DNA of 64,000 nucleotides, taken from NCBI RefSeq assembly GCF_005844085.1, contig NZ_VCDI01000002.1, positions 124,001 to 188,000 of the forward strand. The letters run 5' to 3'. The position numbers were made by a program, and so were the translations under genes. This stretch comes from Lichenicoccus roseus (GTDB lineage: Bacteria; Pseudomonadota; Alphaproteobacteria; Acetobacterales; Acetobacteraceae). The notes beneath the pieces were generated by a model that was not told the origin of the DNA, ran no database searches, and was given only the letters and a program-made list of their open reading frames with translations. Below, piece by piece: positions 48,271-57,187 of this stretch. Within the stretch, counting starts at the first letter, position 1. Each line of letters begins with the position of its first letter.

Positions 48271-49560
48271 ATGAAGATGACCTGGAAGGTGGCAGGTGCT
48301 GCCGCCGGCCTTGCGCTGGTGGCGGGCGGGGTTGCGCGCGCGCAGGATGCAACCGCTTCCGGTGCGGGCAGCTCGCCGAACGCCATGAACAAGCTCGAGG
48401 ACTTCCACTCGACCGGCGCCAAGCGGATCCCGCTGATCCCGCAGGATCCCGACCATGCCGCCGAGATCGAGAAGACCCTGGCGAACATCAAGCTGCCACC
48501 CGGCTTCAAGATCAGCCTGTATGCGCAGGTCCCGGATGCACGCATGATCGCCATCGGGCCGCAGGGCGTGGTGACGTTCGTCAGCACCCGCAAGGACAAG
48601 ATCTATGCACTGACCGACCGCACCCGCTCCGGCCATGCGACCGAGGTGAAGGAGTTCGCCGGCACCCTCGAGTTCAAGAACCCGAACGGGATCTGCTTCT
48701 CGCGCGACGGCATGCTGTATGCGGTGGAGCAGAACCGCGTGCTGCAGTTTCCGGCTGCGGAATTCTTCTACGAGAATGCCGACGTCGCGGTGTCGACCGT
48801 CGTCAAGCAAGGTGACCTCATCCCGGCCGACGAGGAGAGCTTCAACCACTCCGCCCGTGCCTGCCGGGTGGGACCTGACAACAAGCTGTATATCGCGGTC
48901 GGCCAGCCGTACAACGTCTATGCGCCCGCCAAGTACGACAAGTTCTACAAGGCCGGGATGGGCGCCATCATCCGCATGAACCAGAACGGCACCGACCGCG
49001 AGACCTACGCGCACGGCGTGCGGAATTCGGTCGGCCTGGATTTCGACCCGAAGGACCACACGCTCTGGTTTACCGACAACCAGGTCGACGGCATGGGCGA
49101 CGATATCCCGCCAGGCGAGATCAACCATGCCAGCAAGATGGGACAGAACTTCGGCTTCCCGTGGTATGGCGGCGGGCATGTCCGTACTGTCGAGTACAAG
49201 GACCAGACGCCGCCGGCCGGACTGGTATTCCCGGTGGTCGAGGAAGTGGCGCATGCCGCGGATCTCGGCATGTCGTTCTATCACGGCAAGATGTTTCCCA
49301 AGGAATACCAGGGCGCCATCTTCTCGGCCCAGCACGGCTCCTGGAACCGCACCACCGCGGTGGGCGCGCGGGTCATGGTGACCTTCATCCGGCCGGATGG
49401 CACCTCGGCCGGCTCCAAGCCGTTCGCGGAGGGCTGGCTCAATTCGGACGGCGCCTATGACGGCCGCCCGGTCGACGTGGAGCAGATGCGCGACGGCTCG
49501 CTGCTGGTGTCGGACGATTTTGCCGGCGCGGTCTACCGCATCACCTACAGCGCGAAGTAG
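48271..49560 (+). CDS. PQQ-dependent sugar/sorbosone dehydrogenase-like protein
   Basis: The 429-residue protein has a signal peptide (MKMTWKVAGAAAGLALVAGG to GVARAQ) and the six-bladed propeller of the soluble glucose/sorbosone dehydrogenase family: IKLPPGFKISLYAQVPDARM, FAGTLEFKNPNGICFSRDGM, YAVEQNRVLQFPAAEFF, ARACRVGPDNKLYIAVGQPY, THGVRNSVGLDFDPK-like AYAHGVRNSVGLDFD, MGQNFGFPWYGGG and FSAQHGSWNRTTAVGARVM. Known members use PQQ to oxidise aldoses or L-sorbosone in the periplasm and pass electrons to cytochromes; a cytochrome c gene follows 70 bases downstream. The true substrate may be an aldehyde linked to the C2 cluster, which is inference. Confidence 0.85.
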   Translation: MKMTWKVAGAAAGLALVAGGVARAQDATASGAGSSPNAMNKLEDFHSTGAKRIPLIPQDPDHAAEIEKTLANIKLPPGFKISLYAQVPDARMIAIGPQGVVTFVSTRKDKIYALTDRTRSGHATEVKEFAGTLEFKNPNGICFSRDGMLYAVEQNRVLQFPAAEFFYENADVAVSTVVKQGDLIPADEESFNHSARACRVGPDNKLYIAVGQPYNVYAPAKYDKFYKAGMGAIIRMNQNGTDRETYAHGVRNSVGLDFDPKDHTLWFTDNQVDGMGDDIPPGEINHASKMGQNFGFPWYGGGHVRTVEYKDQTPPAGLVFPVVEEVAHAADLGMSFYHGKMFPKEYQGAIFSAQHGSWNRTTAVGARVMVTFIRPDGTSAGSKPFAEGWLNSDGAYDGRPVDVEQMRDGSLLVSDDFAGAVYRITYSAK

Positions 49561-49630
49561 CCTGTCCCGGCGCGGTCCGCTGTCCTGCGATGGCGGGCCG
49601 CACGGTTCACGAAGAGAGGATTTTCCGCAC

Positions 49631-49942
49631 GTGTTGAGAGCGACCACACTACTCGCTGCCGCCGCCATCGCGATGGTGGGCGTGCAGGCCGAAGCCGCCG
49701 ATATCGCGGCCGGCAAGACCCTGGCCGTGCGCTGCTCCGCCTGTCACGGACCGGCGGGCATCGCCGTGACGCCGGATGCGCCCAATCTCGCCGGCCAGAA
49801 CGAGGCCTACCTTTCCGCCCAGTTGACCGCGTTCCATACCGGCGCACGGCAGAACGAAATGATGTCGATGATGGCAAAGCCGCTCACCGATGCCCAGATA
49901 GCGGATCTCGCTGCCTACTATCACAGCCTGCCGGCAAAATAG
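49631..49942 (+). CDS. Periplasmic cytochrome c, class I
   Basis: The 103-residue protein starts at GTG with a signal peptide (MLRATTLLAAAAIAMVGVQA, ending AEA) and carries one heme motif CSACHG at Cys35, Cys38 and His39. The axial methionine is probably one of those in QNEMMSMMAKPL, and the fold closes with TDAQIADLAAYYHSL. TPDAPNLAGQNEAYLSAQL places it with small cytochromes that accept electrons from PQQ dehydrogenases and pass them to an oxidase. It lies between the PQQ-type dehydrogenase and glycolate oxidase genes and is likely the electron acceptor of the former. A TTG at 49634 is an alternative start; AGAGAGGA lies upstream. Confidence 0.88.
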   Translation: MLRATTLLAAAAIAMVGVQAEAADIAAGKTLAVRCSACHGPAGIAVTPDAPNLAGQNEAYLSAQLTAFHTGARQNEMMSMMAKPLTDAQIADLAAYYHSLPAK

Positions 49943-49969
49943 GGCTGCGGCGCCGGCCCGGAGGACGCC

Positions 49970-51460
49970 TTGCTCACAATGCCAGTTCCGGACGGCGCCG
50001 TGCTCTCGCGCCGGGCCGAGATCGTCACCGCCCTCCGTCGCATCGTGCCGGGGGAGGGGGTTATCGATTCCGAGGAGGAGCGGCGGGTCTATGAAAGCGA
50101 CGGCCTGACCGCCTACCGCACGCTGCCGATGGTGGTGGTGCTGCCGGAGACGGTGGACCAGGTCCGCCGGGTGATGCGCTATTGCAGCGAGCACGGCATC
50201 AAGCTGGTACCGCGCGGCGCCGGCACCTCGCTCTCCGGCGGCGCGCTGCCGCTCGCCGATGGCGTGCTGCTCGGCATGGGCAAGTTCAAGCGCATCCTGG
50301 AGATCGACATCGCCAACCGCTGCGCGGTGGTGCAGCCCGGGGTGACCAACCTCGCCATCACCCATGCGGTGCAGGACCAGGGCTTCTATTACGCGCCCGA
50401 CCCATCCAGCCAGATCGCCTGCACCATCGGTGGCAATGTCGGCGAGAATTCCGGCGGCGTGCATTGCCTCAAGTATGGCCTGACCACCAACAACGTGATC
50501 GGCATCGAGATGATCACCATCGATGGCGAGGTGGTGCGGCTCGGCGGCAAGCATTTCGACGCCGCCGGCTACGACCTGCTCGGCGTCATGGTGGGCTCCG
50601 AGGGACTGCTCGGCGTGGTCACCGAAGTGACCGTGCGGCTGCTGCCGAAGCCTCCTGGCGCGCGGGCGCTGCTGATCGGTTTCCCCAGCGTGGTCGGTGC
50701 CGGCGAGTGCGTGGCCGCGATCATCGCCGCCGGCATCATCCCCGGCGGCATGGAGATGATGGACAAGCTCGCGGTGCAGGCGGCGGAAGCCTTCGTGCAT
50801 GCGGGCTATCCGCTGGATGCGGAAGCGCTGCTGATCGTCGAGCTCGACGGCTGCGAGGCGGAGATCGACCATCTGGTTGCCGCCGTCGAGGACATCGCCG
50901 GACAGCATGGCGCGACGAGTTGCCGGGTCAGCCAGAACGAGGCGGAGCGGCTGAATTTCTGGGCCGGCCGCAAGGCGGCGTTCCCCGCGGTGGGGCGCCT
51001 GTCGCCCGACTACTACTGCATGGACGGCACCATTCCGCGTCGCCGCCTGGGTGACGTGCTGGCGCGCATGAAACAGATGGAAGGCCAGTACAAGCTGCGC
51101 GTCGCCAACGTGTTCCATGCCGGCGACGGCAACCTGCATCCACTGATCATGTACGACGCCAACCAGCCGGGTGAGCTCGAGCGCGCCGAGGAGTTCGGCA
51201 ACGACATCCTGCGCCTGTGTGTCGAGGTCGGTGGCGTGCTGACCGGCGAGCACGGCGTCGGTGTCGAGAAGCGCGACCTGATGGGCACCATGTTCGACGA
51301 CACCGATCTCGAGCAGCAGCAGCGGCTCAAATGCGCCTTCGATCCGGACAGCCTGCTCAATCCGGGCAAGGTGTTCCCGCAACTCTGCCGCTGCGCCGAG
51401 CTCGGCCGGGTGCACGTGCATGCCGGGCAGACCCGGTTCCCAGAGCTGCCACGGTTCTGA
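49970..51460 (+). CDS. glcD: Glycolate oxidase subunit GlcD (FAD-binding)
   Basis: The 496-residue protein has the FAD-binding type 4 domain with GIKLVPRGAGTSLSGGALPL, VVQPGVTNLAITHAVQDQGF, CTIGGNVGENSGGVHCLKYG, then the C-terminal FAD-linked oxidase domain with VANVFHAGDGNLHPLIMYDA and TGEHGVGVEKRDLMG. These match GlcD, the catalytic subunit oxidising glycolate to glyoxylate and feeding the quinone pool. The N-terminal extension is normal for GlcD. TTG at 49970 has GGAGGA five bases upstream; ATG at 49979 is a possible start. glcE follows after 14 bases and glcF after that, forming the complete GlcDEF enzyme. Confidence 0.95.
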   Translation: MLTMPVPDGAVLSRRAEIVTALRRIVPGEGVIDSEEERRVYESDGLTAYRTLPMVVVLPETVDQVRRVMRYCSEHGIKLVPRGAGTSLSGGALPLADGVLLGMGKFKRILEIDIANRCAVVQPGVTNLAITHAVQDQGFYYAPDPSSQIACTIGGNVGENSGGVHCLKYGLTTNNVIGIEMITIDGEVVRLGGKHFDAAGYDLLGVMVGSEGLLGVVTEVTVRLLPKPPGARALLIGFPSVVGAGECVAAIIAAGIIPGGMEMMDKLAVQAAEAFVHAGYPLDAEALLIVELDGCEAEIDHLVAAVEDIAGQHGATSCRVSQNEAERLNFWAGRKAAFPAVGRLSPDYYCMDGTIPRRRLGDVLARMKQMEGQYKLRVANVFHAGDGNLHPLIMYDANQPGELERAEEFGNDILRLCVEVGGVLTGEHGVGVEKRDLMGTMFDDTDLEQQQRLKCAFDPDSLLNPGKVFPQLCRCAELGRVHVHAGQTRFPELPRF

Positions 51461-51474
51461 CGGCGGCGGACGAC

Positions 51475-52704
51475 ATGACCAGCTTCCGGCCGACCAGCGC
51501 CGCCGAGGTCGCGGAGATCGTCACGTGGGCGGCGGCCGAACGCCAGCCGCTCGAGATCGTGGGCGGTGGCAGCAAGTGTGGCCTGGGTCGCGCCAACCGG
51601 CCGGAGCACCGGCTCGAGGTCGCGGCGCTCAGCGGCATCCTGGACTACGAACCGCCGGAACTGGTGCTCACCGCGCAGGCGGCGACGCCGATGCGGGCCA
51701 TCGCCGCCGCCCTGGACGCCGAGCGCCAGATGCTGGCCTTCGAGCCGCCGGACTGGAGCGCCCTGCTCGGCACCTCCGGGAGCGAGCCGACCCTGGGTGG
51801 CGTGGTGGCGACCAACCTCGCCGGACCGAGGCGGGTGCGGGCGGGTGCGGCACGCGATCATTTCCTTGGGTTCGCGGCGGTGAACGGGCGTGGCGAGGCC
51901 TGGAAGGCTGGTGGCAAGGTGGTGAAGAACGTCACCGGCTACGATCTCTGCAAGCTGCAGGCTGGCGCCTATGGCACGCTCTCGGTGCTGACCGAGCTGT
52001 CGGTTCGCGTGCTGCCGCGGCCGGAGCAGGAGTGCAGCGTGCTGCTGGCCGGGCTGGAAGACGAGGCCGCGATCCGGGCGATGGCCGCCGCCCTCAACAC
52101 GCCGCACGAGGTGTCGTCGGTGGCGCATCTGCCGGCAGCGGTGGCAGCGCGCGTCGCGGGCCCGGCCGGGGCGGGCGGCAGCCTGACGGTTCTGCGCCTC
52201 GAAGGTCCCGGCCCGTCGGTGGCCTATCGCGCGGAGGCCCTGCAGGCCGAAGCCTTGCGGCAGGGACGCGAGTGTCACCTCCTCGACCATGCGTCCAGCA
52301 CCGCCGTGTGGGCCGCGATCGGCGCGGTGCAGCCGTTGCTGGCGCGCACCGACAGCGTGGTGTGGCGCGTCTGCCCGACGCCCGCGTCGGCGGCGTCGGT
52401 GCTGCATGCCATACAGGCGGCGCGCATCGGCGCGGAGGGTTTCTACGACTGGGGCGGCGGCCTGCTCTGGGTCAGCCTCGCACCCGACCAGGCCGGCGAC
52501 GATTGCGGAGCGGCCATCGTGCGCGGCGCGGTCGCGGCGGCGGGGGGGCACGCCATGCTGCTGCGCGCGCCGGACCCTGCGCGCGCCTCGGTGCCGGTGT
52601 TCCAGCCCGAGCCGGCATCCCTGCGCGCGCTGGCGCAGCGGGTGAAGTCGGGTTTCGATCCCGTCGGCATCCTCAATCCGGGCCGCATGCAGGAAGGCGT
52701 CTGA
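51475..52704 (+). CDS. glcE: Glycolate oxidase subunit GlcE (FAD-binding)
   Basis: The 409-residue protein is a second, shorter FAD-binding type 4 subunit: RPTSAAEVAEIVTWAAAERQ, PLEIVGGGSKCGLGRANRPE, LLGTSGSEPTLGGVVATNLA, GRGEAWKAGGKVVKNVTGYD and CKLQAGAYGTLSVLTELSVR. The end has the ILNPGRM motif of this family. GlcE works with GlcD and GlcF in the membrane-associated glycolate oxidase. The ATG at 51475 lies 14 bases after the glcD stop with GGCGGA upstream. glcF starts two bases after its stop. Confidence 0.94.
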   Translation: MTSFRPTSAAEVAEIVTWAAAERQPLEIVGGGSKCGLGRANRPEHRLEVAALSGILDYEPPELVLTAQAATPMRAIAAALDAERQMLAFEPPDWSALLGTSGSEPTLGGVVATNLAGPRRVRAGAARDHFLGFAAVNGRGEAWKAGGKVVKNVTGYDLCKLQAGAYGTLSVLTELSVRVLPRPEQECSVLLAGLEDEAAIRAMAAALNTPHEVSSVAHLPAAVAARVAGPAGAGGSLTVLRLEGPGPSVAYRAEALQAEALRQGRECHLLDHASSTAVWAAIGAVQPLLARTDSVVWRVCPTPASAASVLHAIQAARIGAEGFYDWGGGLLWVSLAPDQAGDDCGAAIVRGAVAAAGGHAMLLRAPDPARASVPVFQPEPASLRALAQRVKSGFDPVGILNPGRMQEGV

Positions 52705-52706
52705 CG

Positions 52707-54011
52707 ATGCAGACCAGGTTCACCGAGGCGCAGCTCGCCGATCCGGATACCGCCTCGTCGGCCGGCATCCTGCGTGCCTGCGTGCATTGCGGCTTCTGCA
52801 CCGCGACCTGTCCGACCTATGTGCTGCTCGGCGACGAGCTCGATAGCCCGCGCGGCCGCATCTACCTGATCAAGGACATGCTGGAGAACGACCGGCCTGC
52901 CACCGAGAAGGTGGTGAAGCATATCGATCGTTGCCTGTCGTGCCTTGCCTGCATGACAACCTGCCCGTCGGGCGTGAACTACATGCACCTGGTCGACCAC
53001 GCCCGGCAGCATATCGAGCGGACCTACCGGCGGCCCTGGCAGGATCGGGCAATGCGCCGGATGCTGGAGATGGTGCTGCCGAAGCCGGGCCGGTTCCGCG
53101 CCATGCTGCTGGCCCGCCGCCTCGGCCAGCCGTTGATACCGCTGATGCCGGCGAAGCTGCGCGCGATGGCGTCGATGGCGCCGAGCCGGTTGCCGCGCGC
53201 CTCCCGTATGGATCGCCCGCGCCGCCATCGCGCCGAGGGCACGCGGATCAGGCGCGTCGCGCTGATGATCGGCTGTGCACAACGCGTGCTGGCGCCGCAG
53301 ATCAACGAGGCGACGATCCGGCTGCTGACCCGACATGGCTGCGAGGTGGTGGTGAGCCGAGGCGCCGGCTGCTGCGGCGCGCTGACGCATCATCTCGGGC
53401 GCGACGCCCACGACCTGGCACGCGCCAACATCCTGGCCTGGAGCGAGGAGCTGGAGCAGCGCGGCCTGGATGCCATCGTCATCAATGCGTCCGGCTGCGG
53501 CACCACGGTGAAGGATTACGGGCACATGTTCCGTACCGATCCGGAGCTGGCGGACAAGGCGCGCACCATCTCCGCGCTCGCCCGCGACATCACCGAGGTG
53601 ATCGGCGAGATCGGGCTGCAGCGTCCGTCGATCGTGACCGGGCAGCGGGTCGCCTACCACAGCGCGTGCTCGCTGCAGCATGGCCAGCGGGTGCAGGCCG
53701 AACCGAGGAAGCTGCTGGCCGCGGCCGGTTTCGAGGTGGCGGAAGTGCCGGAAGGGCATCTTTGCTGCGGCTCGGCCGGCACCTATAACCTGCTGCAGCC
53801 GGAAATCGCCGGGCAACTGCGCGACCGCAAGGTGGCCAATATCGAGCGCACCCGGCCCGATGTGATCGCCGCCGGCAATATCGGCTGCATGACGCAGATC
53901 GCGACCGGCACCGGGATCCCGGTGCTGCACACCGTCGAATTGCTGGATTGGGCCACCGGCGGCCCGCGTCCGCCCGGCCTTGTCGCAAACGCCTTGCAGG
54001 CTGCCGTCTGA
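52707..54011 (+). CDS. glcF: Glycolate oxidase iron-sulfur subunit GlcF
   Basis: The 434-residue protein has two 4Fe-4S motifs, [14 protein letters not shown] (Cys25, 28, 31, 35) and [14 protein letters not shown] (near 76-87), then two CCG/cysteine-rich domains: [20 protein letters not shown] and [16 protein letters not shown] with [19 protein letters not shown]. This is GlcF, which passes electrons from GlcDE to the quinone pool at the inner membrane. The ATG is two bases after the glcE stop. The malate synthase gene begins 22 bases later with an AGAGGAGAA ribosome site, so glcDEF-glcB form one transcript. Confidence 0.95.
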   Translation: MQTRFTEAQLADPDTASSAGILRACVHCGFCTATCPTYVLLGDELDSPRGRIYLIKDMLENDRPATEKVVKHIDRCLSCLACMTTCPSGVNYMHLVDHARQHIERTYRRPWQDRAMRRMLEMVLPKPGRFRAMLLARRLGQPLIPLMPAKLRAMASMAPSRLPRASRMDRPRRHRAEGTRIRRVALMIGCAQRVLAPQINEATIRLLTRHGCEVVVSRGAGCCGALTHHLGRDAHDLARANILAWSEELEQRGLDAIVINASGCGTTVKDYGHMFRTDPELADKARTISALARDITEVIGEIGLQRPSIVTGQRVAYHSACSLQHGQRVQAEPRKLLAAAGFEVAEVPEGHLCCGSAGTYNLLQPEIAGQLRDRKVANIERTRPDVIAAGNIGCMTQIATGTGIPVLHTVELLDWATGGPRPPGLVANALQAAV

Positions 54012-54033
54012 CCCAACGCCAGAGGAGAAGCTG

Positions 54034-56238
54034 ATGACCGAACCGACGATGCCGACCAGTCAGGATGGGCGCACCCGGCAGGCTGGCCTGTCGATCGCGT
54101 CCGGGCTCGCCGCCTTCGTGGCCGACGAGGCGCTGGCCGGCACCGGGATCGCTCCGGACGCCTTCTGGAGCGGCTATGCCGGCCTGCTCGCCGAGCTGTC
54201 GCCGCGCCTGCACGAACTGCTGGCGAGGCGCGATGCGCTGCAGGCGGAACTCGACCGTTATCATGCGGCACGGGCCGGCGAGGCACCCGATCCGGAGGGT
54301 GAGATTGCCCTGCTGCGCCGCATCGGCTACCTGGTCGAAGAGCCTTCGCCGTTCAGCGTCGAGACCGCCAACGTGGACGACGAGATCGCGCTGCTGGCCG
54401 GGCCGCAGCTGGTGGTTCCGGTCACCAACGCACGCTACGCGCTGAACGCCGCGAACGCGCGCTGGGGCAGCCTGTACGATGCGCTGTACGGCACCGACGC
54501 AGTCGCCGAGGACGGTCCGTGGGCGCGTGGGCGTGGCTTCAACAAGGAGCGCGCCGCCGAGGTGGTGCGTCGCGCCGGGCTGCTGCTGGACCAGATCGCG
54601 CCGCTGGCCAACGGCACCTACGGCGATGTCGCGCGCTACGCCGTGGAGGGTGGGAAACTCTCCGTGCAACTGGCCGACGGCACCGGCACCGAGCTGGCCG
54701 ACCCGGCGCAGTTCGCCGGATATGACGGTTCCGCCGGCGAGCCGCGCGCGGTGCTGCTGCGTCATCACGGGCTGCATGTCGAGCTGCTGCTCGACCGCGC
54801 GCATCCGATCGGCCGCAACAGTCCGTCCGGTCTGGCGGATGTCGTTCTCGAGGCGGCGATCAGCACCATCATCGATTGCGAGGACAGCGTCGCCGCGGTC
54901 GATGCCGAGGACAAGGTGCTGGTCTATCGCAACTGGCTCGGCCTGATGCAGGGCACGCTGTCGGCGTCGTTCGAGAAGGCCGGCGAGACGCTGCAGCGCC
55001 GGCTCGCCGAGGACCGACGCTACGCCACGCCCGATGGCGGCAGCCTCACGCTGCCCGGCCGCAGCCTGATGCTGATACGCAACGTCGGCCACCACATGTT
55101 CACCGATGCGGTGCTCGGACCGGACGGCCAGCCGACGCCGGAAGGCTTTCTCGATGCCGCGGTGACCAGCCTGTGCGCGCTGCACGACCTCAGGGCCGAG
55201 GGTCGCACGCGCAACAGCCGCAAGGGCTCGGTCTATATCGTGAAGCCGAAGATGCACGGTCCCGACGAGGTGGCGCTCACCGATGCGTTGTTCGCCGGCG
55301 TCGAGCGGCTGCTGGGTCTGGCGCCGGACACGATCAAGATGGGCATCATGGACGAGGAGCGCCGCACCAGCGCCAACCTCGCCGCCTGCATCGCGCGCGC
55401 GCGCAACCGGGTGGTGTTCATCAATACCGGCTTCCTCGATCGTACCGGCGACGAGATCCATACCGCCATGCAGGCCGGTCCGGTGGTGCGCAAGGCCGCC
55501 ATCAAGAGCACGCCGTGGATCGGTGCCTACGAGCAGCGCAATGTCGCCATCGGGCTGGCCTGCGGGCTGCGCGGCAAGGCTCAGATCGGCAAGGGCATGT
55601 GGGCGGCGCCGGATCGCATGGCCGAGATGCTGGCCACCAAGTCGGGACATCCGAAGGCCGGCGCCAGCACCGCCTGGGTGCCGTCGCCGACGGCGGCCAC
55701 CCTGCATGCGCTGCACTATCACGAGGTCGAGGTGGCGGCGCGGCAGGATGCGCTGGCGCACGATGCGCCGGCCCCGCTGGCGACGCTGCTGACCGAGCCG
55801 CTGCTAGGCAACGACCGGCCCGATGCGGCGGCGATCGCCCAGGAGCTCGACAACAACGTGCAGTCGATCCTGGGCTACGTGGTGCGCTGGGTCGATCAGG
55901 GCGTCGGCTGCTCGAAGGTGCCGGACATGGACGATGTCGGGCTGATGGAGGACCGCGCCACCCTGCGCATCTCCAGCCAGCACATCGCCAACTGGCTGAC
56001 GCACGGGCTGGTCGATGCCGGGCAGGTGCAGGCGTCGCTGCGCCGGATGGCGGGGGTGGTCGACCGCCAGAACGAGGGCGATGCGCTCTATCGACCGATG
56101 GCGCCGGCCTTCGACGGTCCGGCCTTCAAGGCGGCTTCCGACCTGGTGTTCAAGGGCGCCACGCAGGCGAACGGCTACACCGAGGAGACGCTGCACCACT
56201 GGCGCCGGGAGGCGAAGCGGCTGCAGACTGCCGCCTGA
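54034..56238 (+). CDS. glcB: Malate synthase G
   Basis: The 734-residue protein has the length of malate synthase G and its signature blocks: [20 protein letters not shown] near 130-150, [100 protein letters not shown] and [17 protein letters not shown]. It condenses glyoxylate with acetyl-CoA to malate in the cytoplasm, using Mg2+. Together with glcDEF it carries glycolate into central metabolism. AGAGGAGAA precedes the ATG. The next gene follows after 21 bases. Confidence 0.97.
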   Translation: MTEPTMPTSQDGRTRQAGLSIASGLAAFVADEALAGTGIAPDAFWSGYAGLLAELSPRLHELLARRDALQAELDRYHAARAGEAPDPEGEIALLRRIGYLVEEPSPFSVETANVDDEIALLAGPQLVVPVTNARYALNAANARWGSLYDALYGTDAVAEDGPWARGRGFNKERAAEVVRRAGLLLDQIAPLANGTYGDVARYAVEGGKLSVQLADGTGTELADPAQFAGYDGSAGEPRAVLLRHHGLHVELLLDRAHPIGRNSPSGLADVVLEAAISTIIDCEDSVAAVDAEDKVLVYRNWLGLMQGTLSASFEKAGETLQRRLAEDRRYATPDGGSLTLPGRSLMLIRNVGHHMFTDAVLGPDGQPTPEGFLDAAVTSLCALHDLRAEGRTRNSRKGSVYIVKPKMHGPDEVALTDALFAGVERLLGLAPDTIKMGIMDEERRTSANLAACIARARNRVVFINTGFLDRTGDEIHTAMQAGPVVRKAAIKSTPWIGAYEQRNVAIGLACGLRGKAQIGKGMWAAPDRMAEMLATKSGHPKAGASTAWVPSPTAATLHALHYHEVEVAARQDALAHDAPAPLATLLTEPLLGNDRPDAAAIAQELDNNVQSILGYVVRWVDQGVGCSKVPDMDDVGLMEDRATLRISSQHIANWLTHGLVDAGQVQASLRRMAGVVDRQNEGDALYRPMAPAFDGPAFKAASDLVFKGATQANGYTEETLHHWRREAKRLQTAA

Positions 56239-56259
56239 CACCGCTTCAGGGAGCAGTCC

Positions 56260-57171
56260 ATGCGGGTTCTGGTCGTCGGCGCTGGTTCCACCGGCGGATA
56301 TTTCGGCGGCCGGCTCGCGCATTCGGGGCGGGACGTCACCTTCCTGGTGCGTCCCGTGCGCGCGGCGCAGCTGCAGGCTGGCGGATTGCGGATCGTCAGT
56401 CCGCATGGCGACGTGACGCTGCAGCCGAAGCTGGTGCTCGCCTCCGATCTGGACGCACCGTTCGATGTCGTGCTGCTGGCGGTGAAGAGCTTCGGCTTCG
56501 ACGCGGCGGTCGCGGATCTGGCGCCGGCGGTCGGCCCGCACACCATGATCGTGCCGCTGCTGAACGGGATGCGCCATGTCGACGCCCTGGTGGCGCGGTT
56601 CGGCGAACAGCCGGTGCTTGGCGGCCTGTGCAAGATCGCCGGCGATCTCGATGGCGAAGGGCGCATCGTGCAGATGACGCCGACGCACGAGGTGGCCTAT
56701 GGCGAGCGCGACGGCACCCGGTCGGACCGTATCGAGCGGCTGGATGCAACGATGCGGGGCGCCGGGTTCGATGCCCGGCTGTCGCCTGCGATCGAGCAGG
56801 AGATGTGGGACAAGTGGCTGGTGCTGGCCACGCTGGGGGGCATCTGCTGCCTGATGCGCGGCTCGGTCGGCGAGATCCTGCAGGCCGGCGGCCGCGAGGT
56901 GATCGACCGGTTCCTGGACGAGGTCGCCGCGATCGTGACCGCGCTAGGCCACGCTCCGAAGCCGGCGCTGCTGCAGGGCGCGCGCGGCATGCTCACCCGG
57001 CAAGGCGAGATCCAGACCTCGTCGATGTACCGCGATCTGCAGAAGGGCGCCGCCGTGGAGGCCGACCAGATCCTGGGTGACCTGCTGGAGCGTGGGCAGA
57101 AAGTGGGCGTGCAGGCGCCGCTGCTGCACGCCGCCGTCACGCAGCTCGCGATCTACTCGAAGGCGGCCTGA
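56260..57171 (+). CDS. 2-dehydropantoate 2-reductase family protein (PanE/ApbA)
   Basis: The 303-residue protein has the N-terminal Rossmann motif MRVLVVGAGSTGGYFGGRLA, then AVKSFGFDAAVADLAPAVGP, VPLLNGMRHVDALVARFGEQ, the catalytic Lys region EQEMWDKWLVLATLGGICCL and the C-terminal helix TSSMYRDLQKGAAVEADQIL. These are ketopantoate reductase (PanE/ApbA) motifs, an NADPH enzyme of pantothenate synthesis. Many bacteria carry several paralogues that act on other 2-oxo acids, and the position at the end of the C2-acid operon makes such a role possible. ATG at 56260 follows CAGGGAGCA. The 3' end converges on the GH31 gene, 16 bases apart. Confidence 0.88.
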   Translation: MRVLVVGAGSTGGYFGGRLAHSGRDVTFLVRPVRAAQLQAGGLRIVSPHGDVTLQPKLVLASDLDAPFDVVLLAVKSFGFDAAVADLAPAVGPHTMIVPLLNGMRHVDALVARFGEQPVLGGLCKIAGDLDGEGRIVQMTPTHEVAYGERDGTRSDRIERLDATMRGAGFDARLSPAIEQEMWDKWLVLATLGGICCLMRGSVGEILQAGGREVIDRFLDEVAAIVTALGHAPKPALLQGARGMLTRQGEIQTSSMYRDLQKGAAVEADQILGDLLERGQKVGVQAPLLHAAVTQLAIYSKAA

Positions 57172-57187
57172 AGCGGCGCCGGCCGGC

